This document shows positions 1 to 5,713 of a stretch of 7,306 nt of DNA, piece after piece. The translations under genes and the position numbers were made by a program. Below the pieces are notes generated by a model. That model did not search any database, was not told the DNA's origin, and saw only the letters and a list, made by a program, of their open reading frames with translations. The stretch spans positions 1-7,306 of the forward strand of contig DATHDM010000350.1 of the NCBI GenBank assembly GCA_035319065.1. Reading direction: 5' to 3'. This stretch comes from DASPRM01 sp035319065. GTDB lineage: Bacteria > Acidobacteriota > Terriglobia > Terriglobales > Acidobacteriaceae. How positions within the stretch are numbered: position 1 is the stretch's first letter; each line of letters begins with the position of its first letter.

Positions 1-835
1 CAACCAGCGCGAAGCCGCCAATCATGACCCCCTCGATCACATAGTCGAGCTGTCCCAACGGCGCCGCGGGCCCCTGTCCTTTCAAAACCTTGAAGTAGTA
101 GCCGTGGTAAGGCTCATGCTTGCTCGTATAGCCTTGCTCGATAGCGCGAGCGATGCCCTCGCTGATCGGACCTCCTGGCGTGCCATCCTCGTTCCGCCAG
201 TACAGACCATCGCGCTTTCCCGGAGTGCTGATGATCTTCTGCGCATACTGGTTGACGCCGGAATTGTCATGGATCTCCTCTGCATAATCCTTCTGGGCCT
301 CTACAAATCCACGACAGACTTGAATCGCATCCAGCTCGTTGGACCCAATGCGCCGACGGAGAATCTCATCGTGGCCTTGTTTTGTATCGAAATACCACTT
401 TCCCGCCTTCTTAACCAGTGGAACGGGGAAAGGCCAGTCATCGTTGCCAATTGACAGGAGGGCTCGCGCCTTGTTCTTCGGGTCAATCGTGATTTCCTTC
501 TTTTCCTCAGCCTTGGCAGCGAAGGCAAGCGCGGCGTTCTTGTCGCGGACTGGGTCCGCCGAGGCAACAAAATCTTCGCCCTGTGGACCAAAAATCTGCA
601 GCAAGGCGGAAACATCGTAACTTCCCGTTGCCTGGATCAACGCGTCCACTGCTTGTTGTGGGGTGTCGAACGCCTTTTGTGCCTGAGGAGGAGAAGCAGA
701 TGGCTTTGTTGATTGCTGCTGCGCATTCGCAGAAATTGCCAGCGCACACGATAGGGTTACGACCAAGAGTGTAAACGGAGCCTTCCTCGCAACGCTGATC
801 GCCGACGTTGATCTCATGCTTTTCTCCTTAGCCAT
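1..835 (-). CDS. DUF2950 family exported protein, 3' end beyond window
   Basis: The translation carries the hallmarks of DUF2950: an N-terminal FDTPQQAVDALIQA helix, GPQGEDFVASADPVRDKN, the block DDWPFPVPLVKKAGKWYFDT, then EILRRRIGSNELDAIQVC and, near the edge, PYHGYYFKVLKGQGP followed by MIGGFALV. An estimated 40-50 C-terminal residues lie outside. A signal peptide is clear (basic n-region, hydrophobic TLLVVTLSCALAISA, cleavage after ANA), so the protein is periplasmic or envelope-bound; its function is unknown. Two in-frame ATGs compete. The one at 835 has AGGAGGT (841-847) five bases upstream, overlapping the DUF3300 stop codon. The one at 817 has AAGGAG (824-829) six bases upstream. I took 835 for its stronger Shine-Dalgarno, but 817 gives a more usual signal peptide. 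The 3-base gap to DUF3300 implies co-transcription and probably coupled translation. DUF3300 and DUF2950 genes are often adjacent, which supports both calls. Confidence 0.9.
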   Translation of the reverse strand, partial: MAKEKSMRSTSAISVARKAPFTLLVVTLSCALAISANAQQQSTKPSASPPQAQKAFDTPQQAVDALIQATGSYDVSALLQIFGPQGEDFVASADPVRDKNAALAFAAKAEEKKEITIDPKNKARALLSIGNDDWPFPVPLVKKAGKWYFDTKQGHDEILRRRIGSNELDAIQVCRGFVEAQKDYAEEIHDNSGVNQYAQKIISTPGKRDGLYWRNEDGTPGGPISEGIARAIEQGYTSKHEPYHGYYFKVLKGQGPAAPLGQLDYVIEGVMIGGFALV

Positions 836-838
836 GGC

Positions 839-2239
839 CTACCTCCTCCGTCCCCCGCCCCCACGGCTCCCACCCCCTCGGGAGCCACCCATGCTGGATG
901 CGCCGCGCGAGCTGCTCGCACGGGCGCTGCTGCCACTGAATCCACCTCCGCCGCCGCCACCACCGCCGCCAAAGGCGCTATTGCCGCGTGATCCACCGCC
1001 ACTGGAAACGCTGCGATTGCCGACGCGGTCTCCTCCGGAACGACTCATGTCGCTCACTCCAGCTCCCGAACTGCGGCCTCCGACGTCCCGCCCGCCGCTA
1101 CTGCGGTCGCTCACGCCCGCCTGCTGGCGCCCACCTGCACTGCGGTCACTCACGCCTGCCTGCTGCCGCCCACCCGCACTGCGGTCGCTCACACCCGCCC
1201 GTTGCGCTTGGTTCTGGCGCGCACTCGCCTGCCGGTTAGCCATTGAATCCCCGCGCGTCGTGCCACCATACTTGTTTGCCATATCTCGGTTTGAATAAGG
1301 GGCCCCGCCGCGGTGCTGCGGATTGTGCTGCCACTTGCCGCCCGCGTTCGCGCCGCCGCGTGCGGGTTGATTCGACGGGCGGTTGCCTCCGCCTACGTTG
1401 GTGCGGTTGCCGCCGCTTATGTTCGAGTTGCGATTGAAATTGTTATTGTTATTGATGGTGATGTCGTTGTTGCCACCCCAGCCGCAGCCCCAACCCCAAC
1501 CTCCGCCCCATGCGGCTCCCATCGCCACGCCGACCCCAAAGGAGATCGCCATCCCCGCGGCGTAGTAGCCTGGCGGAGGATAGGCAACCGGCGGGTATGG
1601 ATACGCCGGCGCGCCGTACACCACTGTAGGGTTGTAACTAGGTACGTACACTACTTCCGGGCTAGCCTGCTGAACCACGATCACCTGCTTGCTTTCCACC
1701 ACTTTGGTTTCGACCTTCTGCTGCTCATTGGACTTCAGATTCCCCTTATCCTGCGCCTTCTTGCGCATGCGTTGCACGGCGTCCATTACTTCACTCTGTT
1801 GGGCGAGAAAGGCATTTCCCAGATCGGTGGTCCACTGGATGTCGCTGGCCAGCCGCTTAACCACGTCCGGCAGGGCCGCCATAGCCTGGACGCTTGCATC
1901 CCAGGGCTGCTTCGACACCGCATCCACCAGCGCCTTGTCCTTGAGATTCTTGTTCTTCTCCAGCCACTGCTGGAGCTGAATGATCTCGAGCGGATACGTA
2001 GATGCCGCCAGCGTCTGGGCAAGCAGTGGGTCTGGGTACAGCGCAATGGGGGCGACCAATGAATCCAGTTGATCGGGGGAGAGCTTTGCCGTCTCCTGAC
2101 CAGCTGGGGCGGCCGCCTGCTGCTGGGAATTTGCGAGCAAAGCCGTATCGCCCGGGACCATCAACATCACACACATGATCGCTACGAGGTTCCGAATGAT
2201 GCGCAAGGAAGATCCTGACCAAATCGATCTCGGTTTCAT
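839..2239 (-). CDS. DUF3300 domain exported protein with Gly/Arg/Ser-rich repetitive tail
   Basis: The 466-residue protein has a signal segment (about residues 11-37, hydrophobic NLVAIMCVMLMVPG). A typical DUF3300 domain follows at about 53-210, with LSPDQLDSLVAPIALYPDPL, LEIIQLQQWL, QPWDASVQAM and ASPEVVYVPSYNPTVVYG. Next come a Pro/Tyr stretch (211-227), a Gly/Trp-rich segment (228-257), an Asn-rich tract (258-273) and a long low-complexity tail. The tail holds three 13-residue repeats starting AGVSDRS (348-386), a ten-glycine run (424-433) and an Arg/Gly end. The ATG at 2239 has AAGGA eight bases upstream and leads straight into the signal peptide. The frame stays open upstream to a TTG at 2362, but that extension (rich in Cys, Ser and Gly) looks non-coding. 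The role is unknown; the tail suggests binding to a polymer, cell wall or surface, which is inference. It lies 160 bases after the glycine-zipper gene and immediately before DUF2950. Confidence 0.92.
   Translation of the reverse strand: MKPRSIWSGSSLRIIRNLVAIMCVMLMVPGDTALLANSQQQAAAPAGQETAKLSPDQLDSLVAPIALYPDPLLAQTLAASTYPLEIIQLQQWLEKNKNLKDKALVDAVSKQPWDASVQAMAALPDVVKRLASDIQWTTDLGNAFLAQQSEVMDAVQRMRKKAQDKGNLKSNEQQKVETKVVESKQVIVVQQASPEVVYVPSYNPTVVYGAPAYPYPPVAYPPPGYYAAGMAISFGVGVAMGAAWGGGWGWGCGWGGNNDITINNNNNFNRNSNISGGNRTNVGGGNRPSNQPARGGANAGGKWQHNPQHRGGAPYSNRDMANKYGGTTRGDSMANRQASARQNQAQRAGVSDRSAGGRQQAGVSDRSAGGRQQAGVSDRSSGGRDVGGRSSGAGVSDMSRSGGDRVGNRSVSSGGGSRGNSAFGGGGGGGGGGFSGSSARASSSRGASSMGGSRGGGSRGGGGRRR
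1082..1198 (-). repeat. Three 39-base tandem repeats inside the DUF3300 gene
   Basis: Copies at 1160-1198, 1121-1159 and 1082-1120 each encode 13 residues. The first two read AGVSDRSAGGRQQ and the third AGVSDRSSGGRDV. A partial fourth copy, AGVSDMS, lies at 1043-1063. The first two copies have identical protein sequence but differ at several silent DNA positions, so the repeat is not brand new and the protein sequence has been held constant. The array keeps the reading frame, so unit gain or loss would change tail length without breaking the gene. Confidence 0.9.
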
Positions 2240-2399
2240 GGCGAATGTCCTTCCCGGTTCACCGCTGTAATCAACGCTAGATTGCTCCACGCTGCCGTGG
2301 CCAAAGGCACACAGGATGGAGCGCAACGCGGTGAGTTCACATCCACTTCTCCCAGGTCCCAAGCCCAGCGAAACCGCAACCCAGCGGCGGCAGCCAGCG

Positions 2400-3023
2400 C
2401 TACTGCCCTACTGGAAGGGCGACGGGGTGCTCCAATTGAAACTCGAGCAGCGACTCGCTTGGCACGGACACCTGTTTCCCTCCGCTGGCAGCCGACAGGG
2501 CCGTTCCGGCGGCAGCACCTGAGACGACGCCAATCGCTGCGCCTGCTCCTCCTCCCGCAATTCCGCCAATGAGCGCGCCCAGCCCAGCTCCGCCAACAAC
2601 TCGTCGTGCTGTCTTCTTGCCTTTGCCTTCCGACCTGATTACATAGTCGCTGGTCATTAGCGGATACGCCGTGCCGTTGATCACGATATCGGTCAACTCA
2701 AGGGTGAGTTCGGCAGCGCCTGACATCCGGCCAGCCTTTTGAGCTGTAGCCAACCGGCCATACACCGTCGAACCTCTAGGAGCTACCACCATGTCGTCGA
2801 CCTGCAGATTCGTCTCCAGGCTAGCGGTGAAGCGATAGCCCACCTGTTGTTTGCTCGAATCCACACCATCGATCATGCGGATCAGAATGCGGGTTCCGGC
2901 AGGAACCGTAACTTTCGGCACCTGTGGGGCCGGAGCGGCGCCTAGCGCAGGAATTGTTATCAGCAAGGCAGTCGAAACCAGGGCGGCAAACAAAGCTGCA
3001 ACGCGAACGATTGCAAATCTCAT
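2400..3023 (-). CDS. Exported beta-domain protein with glycine zipper
   Basis: This 207-residue protein was not recognised as a named gene. A signal peptide (residues 1-29, ending ALGA) precedes a beta-rich region with VPAGTRILIRMIDGVDSS, GYRFTASLETNL and VVAPRGSTVYGRL. That pattern (PAGT... SS... G.RF.A.L ... V..P.G..V.G.) recurs in exported acidobacterial proteins and recalls the VirB10/TrbI beta-domain. Residues 144-176 form a glycine zipper (GGAGLGALIGGIAGGGAGAA), a helix type that packs in or across membranes. The C-terminal VPSESLLEFQLEHPV recalls the usual closing strand of such proteins. The protein is therefore probably envelope-located; there is no lipobox Cys. The ATG has AAGGA seven bases upstream. 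The gene starts 24 bases after the end of the Spy-like gene, consistent with one transcript. Confidence 0.85.
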   Translation of the reverse strand: MRFAIVRVAALFAALVSTALLITIPALGAAPAPQVPKVTVPAGTRILIRMIDGVDSSKQQVGYRFTASLETNLQVDDMVVAPRGSTVYGRLATAQKAGRMSGAAELTLELTDIVINGTAYPLMTSDYVIRSEGKGKKTARRVVGGAGLGALIGGIAGGGAGAAIGVVSGAAAGTALSAASGGKQVSVPSESLLEFQLEHPVALPVGQ

Positions 3024-3047
3024 GTCTTTATCCTTCTCTCCGAGAAT

Positions 3048-3596
3048 CTATGAACCCTCACCGGCAAGCGGTAACGCCGATGCAATACGCAGATCGATGA
3101 GCATGAGCAGCTGATCTTCAACCTGAACAAAACGGGCGGCTTCGATTGCCCCCAGGGACGCCTTGACACGACCATAGTATTTGGCCAGAAGCTCGGCACG
3201 CTGCTTGCGATAATCGAGTGCCTTTTGGATCAGCTCATCCGCCTTGGCGTCGGTCATGTGGTCGTAATTGCGCGCGTATTCCTGAATGTTGGATACCCTC
3301 AGGTTGTTTAGCTTGGTCAACTCCGCGTTGTACTCGTTGTAGATCGGCCAGAATTTCGCCGCCTGATCCACATCCAGCTGCATGACCGCGCCCATGATCT
3401 GCGCTTTTTGCTGCCGAATGTCGGTGCGTAACAGTTCGATATATTCCTGGATATTTTTCGCTTCTGTACTGGTATCCGGAGAAGATGCGGCCTGCTTGGG
3501 GGTCGTTGGTGATTGTGCCTCGGCCTGTGCGCCAACCACCGGACAAAAAGCAAAAAGTACGAGAAGCGGAAGCCATGTTGCCAATCGTTTCCTCAT
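3048..3596 (-). CDS. Spy/CpxP-like exported helical protein
   Basis: This 182-residue protein has a signal peptide (residues 1-23, MRKRLATWLPLLVLFAFCPV then VGA) and a Ser/Thr/Pro/Ala linker. The rest is helical and heavily charged (about 45-172): EYIELLRTDIRQQKAQIMGA, AAKFWPIYNEYNAEL, YARNYDHMTDAKADELIQKA and AARFVQVEDQLLMLIDLRIA. The FWPIYNEY segment and the closing RFVQVEDQLLMLIDLRIA resemble Spy/CpxP/LTXXQ-type periplasmic proteins, which in Enterobacteria act as chaperones or stress sensors. That is a fold-level guess, and the LTXXQ motif itself is not strict. The ATG has GAGG about eight bases upstream. As first gene of the leftward group it may set the theme: envelope maintenance or stress response. 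No regulatory gene accompanies it in the window. Confidence 0.85.
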   Translation of the reverse strand: MRKRLATWLPLLVLFAFCPVVGAQAEAQSPTTPKQAASSPDTSTEAKNIQEYIELLRTDIRQQKAQIMGAVMQLDVDQAAKFWPIYNEYNAELTKLNNLRVSNIQEYARNYDHMTDAKADELIQKALDYRKQRAELLAKYYGRVKASLGAIEAARFVQVEDQLLMLIDLRIASALPLAGEGS

Positions 3597-3910
3597 CTGA
3601 TTTCCCTCTCAAGAGATCGTGCCAACTGAAGGCCGCGCCCTGGTTTGCCCCTGTATCGGCCCCTTTTACCGCTTCCTTACTAGGCCACCGATCGCGTATT
3701 GCCAACTGGAAATTTTGACAGTCCTTCGTATATTGCGGCTTGAGGCTTGCAGCCCGTTTGGCTCTGCCGACGCACCTCAGCGTGGAATGGTCGGAGCACC
3801 AGCCACTGCGAGCGCCGATTCTACGTGCCTCCCTGGCTAGCGAATGAGCCGGCCTGTCATTTTTGACGGTTCCATGCGGATCTGGCCGCCATTACTGTTT
3901 CCGCGTCGTA
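3597..3910. other. Divergent intergenic region between envelope operon and K+ channel gene
   Basis: These 314 bases hold no convincing gene. They must contain the start signals of both the leftward envelope operon and the rightward channel gene. The 9-base word TGCCAACTG occurs twice on the plus strand, at 3620-3628 and 3700-3708, 80 bases apart. The second copy overlaps the candidate leftward -35 element. No riboswitch, terminator or RNA gene was recognised. Confidence 0.6.
3677..3705 (-). promoter_or_regulatory. Weak candidate promoter of the envelope operon
   Basis: On the minus strand, TTGGCA (3700-3705) is followed after 17 bases by TAGTAA (3677-3682). The -35 is one base off consensus and the -10 matches only three of six. 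Transcription would start near 3670, leaving a leader of about 75 bases before the Spy-like gene. It is the best sigma-70-like pair I found there, but such matches arise by chance. Confidence 0.25.
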
Positions 3911-4603
3911 ATGAATAAGCCTTTTGACTTTTTCTATCGCTTTTGGCTGACCGAGTGGAGTCTGTCTGCCCTCACGGCGACACTCGTAATCTACATTTTT
4001 GCCATCTTCCCCTTGGCCGATGTTGGCTGGGTAGGAAGAATAGTGCGGAGCACCTTCTTCACCTTGTTGCTGATGTCCGGTGCCGTGGCGGTGGGGCGCC
4101 TCAAAATCCGTCCCGTGCCTGTCATCGCGATCGTCGCGCTGACGGTACTTGTGCATTGGGCGTCCTTACTGCGGTCGAGCGAAGTCTTGGACACCCTCGA
4201 ACGAGCACTGTTTCTTCTGTCGTTGATGATCCTGGCCGCTATTGTACTTGCTCGGGTTTTTGCCTCTGGTCCAGTGAATGTCCACCGCATTCAGGGAGCG
4301 GTCTGTGCTTACCTTCTGCTCGGCCTCATGTGGGCGACTGCTTACAGCATCGCCCAAATTGTACACCCAGGGGCGATCCAATTCCCGGCGTCACAAGCGG
4401 AGCCCCGCCAACATGGGTCGGAGTTCGTCTACTACAGCTTTGTTACGCTCACCACACTGGGATATGGAGACATGATTCCCACGATCCCGGCGACGAGGTC
4501 TCTGGCGACATTAGAGGCGCTGGTAGGGCAACTCTATCCCGCGATCCTCATCGCTCGGCTGGTGTCCCTTGAGTTGAGCGATCGCGAGAGGGGGAAAAAA
4601 TAG
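3911..4603 (+). CDS. Six-transmembrane potassium-channel-like protein (Ion_trans_2 type pore)
   Basis: This is a 230-residue integral membrane protein. Hydrophobic segments lie at about 17-34, 42-62, 67-85, 97-115, 126-150 and 185-209. Between the last two sits a pore loop, EFVYYSFVTLTTLGYGDMIP, whose TLGYGD (residues 172-177) is the K+ selectivity filter of the two-helix channel family, with Leu in place of the usual Val. A short charged C-terminus (ELSDRERGKK) leaves no room for a cytoplasmic RCK or cyclic-nucleotide domain. The likely role is K+ conductance across the inner membrane. The first four helices lack an obvious S4-type Arg/Lys ladder, so voltage gating is not supported. The ATG at 3911 is the first in frame; a TTG at 3863 would add 16 unconvincing residues. 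No strong Shine-Dalgarno precedes 3911, so the start is less sure than the gene. Confidence 0.9.
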   Translation: MNKPFDFFYRFWLTEWSLSALTATLVIYIFAIFPLADVGWVGRIVRSTFFTLLLMSGAVAVGRLKIRPVPVIAIVALTVLVHWASLLRSSEVLDTLERALFLLSLMILAAIVLARVFASGPVNVHRIQGAVCAYLLLGLMWATAYSIAQIVHPGAIQFPASQAEPRQHGSEFVYYSFVTLTTLGYGDMIPTIPATRSLATLEALVGQLYPAILIARLVSLELSDRERGKK

Positions 4604-4867
4604 CTCCCTTTCAACGGCATCGCCGGATCTTCAGTCGTCTATACCCTGAACTGAAGCCTAATTCGCGGATTGGAAAAAACGTATTTCCCGACGCTTCTTG
4701 ATCGGTGCTTTGTCAAGATTTGCTGAATTAAAAGGACTTGTTGGGTTCGTTTCGTAAAAAGGGCTCGTCGCACTGCCGAACACTTTGTCCTCCGCAGAAG
4801 CTCCCGATGGTCGATCAAGGCTTTCCAATTAACATTACAGATACGGTGTCCCTTCCATCCAATTTCG
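4604..4867. other. Gene-free stretch after the K+ channel gene
   Basis: No reading frame with protein-like content was seen on either strand. The stretch is more AT-rich than its left neighbours. It holds the inverted repeat listed separately and an imperfect palindrome around 4672-4688 (GGAAAAAACGTATTTCC). No tRNA, no integrase gene and no clear attachment site were found. It marks the passage from the envelope/channel genes to the mobile-looking segment. Confidence 0.5.
4629..4656. terminator. Possible hairpin after the K+ channel gene
   Basis: CTTCAGT (4629-4635) and ACTGAAG (4650-4656) form a perfect 7-base stem around a 14-base loop, 25 bases past the channel stop codon. The position suits a transcription end, but no T-run follows, so an intrinsic terminator is not established. 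Confidence 0.3.
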
Positions 4868-4897
4868 TGAGCTAAGGCTTACTGAGCTAAGGCTCAC
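4868..4897. repeat. Two-copy 15-base tandem repeat
   Basis: TGAGCTAAGGCTTAC (4868-4882) is followed directly by TGAGCTAAGGCTCAC (4883-4897), with one mismatch. The outer arms GTGAGC (4867-4872) and GCTCAC (4892-4897) are also inverted repeats. The second copy covers the stop codon of the minus-strand frame ending at 4894. Confidence 0.8.
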
Positions 4898-5307
4898 GAG
4901 GTTCTGGGGTTGGATTCTCCATCCTCATCTCGGGAGCGTCTCTTTCTTCTTTCCCCCTGGGCTCGCATTAGCGGGCTGCAGGTCGATTCCAGTTCACGCT
5001 GCAGCATGGTCCTATACCTGAGCAGAGTATCGACGCGTGGCTGCACCCGTACCTCCAGCCCGGTTCTGCCGGCATCGTTGTGAGAATGGTAGTTCGTTTC
5101 ACGCTCACTCTTGTCTAAGTCCTTCATCTCTTGCGTGTGCTGATCATCATCCTGTACGGAGCCAAGCTTCATCACGAGTTCCTTTACTTCCCAAGGTAAG
5201 CCCCCACCGATCGAGAAATGTATTTCTGTAGGAACCTGGGACCATGTTTGCGATAGGCCTCCACACCAGCCTTCAGTCAAGCGTTCTACCGATTCGGTCT
5301 TAGCCAT
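4894..5307 (-). CDS. Doubtful hypothetical protein, probably a chimeric or decayed frame
   Basis: The frame gives 137 residues from an ATG at 5307, preceded only by a weak AGGGAAGAG; a TTG at 5331 could extend it by 8. No family was recognised with certainty. The C-terminal part (about residues 91-137: VDTLLRYRTMLQREL, then basic ERRKRRSRDEDGES) recalls the LLRYE...R.L...L..LQ..R end of acidobacterial hypothetical proteins, so this part may be genuine. The N-terminal part (about 11-32) is read out of frame across a remnant of the neighbouring ribbon-helix-helix gene and so cannot be ancestral coding sequence. I infer a fusion of a decayed gene's tail with non-coding sequence. Whether it is expressed cannot be told from the sequence. 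Confidence 0.35.
   Translation of the reverse strand: MAKTESVERLTEGWCGGLSQTWSQVPTEIHFSIGGGLPWEVKELVMKLGSVQDDDQHTQEMKDLDKSERETNYHSHNDAGRTGLEVRVQPRVDTLLRYRTMLQRELESTCSPLMRAQGERRKRRSRDEDGESNPRTS
5184..5276 (-). pseudogene. Remnant of a second ribbon-helix-helix regulator gene
   Basis: Read from CTG at 5276, the minus strand gives LKAGVEAYRKHGPRFLQ and then a stop at 5184-5186. This matches VKAGIETYRKEGPKYLQ (residues 38-54) of the intact regulator at 5397-5615. Eleven of 17 residues are identical and the rest mostly conservative; by eye 36 of 51 bases match. An in-frame TGA lies two codons upstream (5277-5279), and the N-terminal half is missing or scrambled. The frame differs from that of the overlapping 4894-5307 reading frame. 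The synonymous-rich divergence says the copy was once under protein selection, so this is an old paralogue fragment, not a recent duplication. Confidence 0.7.
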
Positions 5308-5396
5308 TCGACTCTTCCCTGCCGTGGGCAATTGCCAATCCTCAGCCCAGGAACTCTGTCAATTCGATCTCGGCCCGGGCCAGCCGATCCCAGCAT

Positions 5397-5615
5397 CTAA
5401 GTTCGACCCTTCTCGCTAACTCTGAGAAACAACTTCGGCCGTGCAGCCACGCGCTGCAGGTATTTCGGCCCTTCCTTGCGATAGGTCTCAATACCTGCTT
5501 TCACAAATAGTTCACAAACCTGAGAGACACTTCTGCCCTCGTTATTTGCAATCTGTTCAAGGCTGGCCTTTAGCTCGGGCGTTAGTCGAAATCCAATAAA
5601 TGCATTCTTCGTCAC
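5397..5615 (-). CDS. Ribbon-helix-helix (Arc/MetJ/CopG-like) DNA-binding protein
   Basis: This 72-residue protein has the ribbon-helix-helix layout: a short beta-strand (AFIGFRLTPE, residues 5-14), helix A (LKASLEQIANNEG, 15-27) and helix B (SVSQVCELFVKAGIETYR, 29-46), with the turn at EGRS. A conserved-looking GPKYLQRV and a basic tail follow. Such proteins bind operators as dimers and often repress their own promoter or a divergent one. Here the gene diverges from the recombination operon across a palindrome-rich region, so it is a good candidate repressor of that operon (inference). The start is GTG at 5615 with no Shine-Dalgarno; no other Met exists in the frame. A -10-like TATATT lies just 6 bases upstream, which would make the transcript leaderless. 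A decayed paralogue lies downstream at 5184-5276. Confidence 0.75.
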   Translation of the reverse strand: MTKNAFIGFRLTPELKASLEQIANNEGRSVSQVCELFVKAGIETYRKEGPKYLQRVAARPKLFLRVSEKGRT

Positions 5616-5621
5616 GCCAGA

Positions 5622-5651
5622 AATATAGGTTTGGACAGCTTTGTTTCACAA
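5622..5651 (-). promoter_or_regulatory. Candidate promoter of the ribbon-helix-helix gene, possibly leaderless
   Basis: On the minus strand, TTGTGA (5646-5651) and TATATT (5622-5627) are 18 bases apart, matching four and five of six consensus bases. The -10 ends only 6 bases before the GTG start, so transcription would begin at or next to the start codon. That agrees with the missing Shine-Dalgarno. Confidence 0.45.
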
Positions 5652-5656
5652 CCAAT

Positions 5657-5708
5657 AACAGTGTTGACAATTGTGATTCCAATACGTTAACATATGTTTA
5701 ACACTGTT
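5657..5708. promoter_or_regulatory. Nested inverted repeats, probable operator region
   Basis: AACAGTGTT (5657-5665) and AACACTGTT (5700-5708) are perfect inverted 9-mers bracketing the rightward promoter. Inside lie perfect palindromes ACAATTGT (5667-5674, touching the -35), GTTAAC (5686-5691) and AACATATGTT (5689-5698, over the -10). TCACAA (5646-5651) and TTGTGA (5671-5676) form a further inverted pair. This density suggests dimeric repressor sites. The ribbon-helix-helix protein next door is the obvious candidate ligand (inference). Confidence 0.6.
5664..5693 (+). promoter_or_regulatory. Candidate promoter of the recombination operon
   Basis: A consensus TTGACA (5664-5669) is followed after 18 bases by TAACAT (5688-5693, four of six matches). 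Transcription would start near 5700, giving a leader of about 25 bases before the TTG start at 5725. Palindromes overlap both hexamers, so a bound repressor would block polymerase. Confidence 0.6.
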
Positions 5709-5713
5709 TTTAC

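Noticed and set aside
816..1298. Proline-rich plus-strand open frame of 160 codons
   Set aside because: It is the complement of the Gly/Arg-rich DUF3300 tail; proline runs are the antisense of glycine runs. It has no independent protein-like features.
1313..2062. Plus-strand open frame of 249 codons opposite DUF3300
   Set aside because: It lies wholly antisense to a clearly recognised domain, and its composition (many Arg, His, Val and Ile in no domain pattern) is typical of a shadow frame.
2240..2362. Upstream extension of DUF3300 to a TTG at 2362
   Set aside because: The extra residues look non-coding and would bury the signal peptide; the ATG at 2239 has its own ribosome site.
3235..3705. 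Minus-strand frame of 156 codons overlapping the Spy-like gene
   Set aside because: It runs in another frame over a gene with a signal peptide, ribosome site and coherent helices; the alternative product has none of these.
3715..3734. Plus-strand TTGACA with TATATT nearby as a channel promoter
   Set aside because: The two hexamers are only 8 bases apart, and no acceptable -10 lies 16-18 bases from TTGACA.
3863..3910. TTG start at 3863 for the K+ channel
   Set aside because: The 16 extra residues are not membrane- or signal-like, there is no Shine-Dalgarno, and the ATG at 3911 begins just before the first helix.
4570..4620. Intrinsic terminator at the very end of the K+ channel gene
   Set aside because: The only pairing around the A-run is a 4-base AGGG/CCCT match, too short, and no T-run follows.
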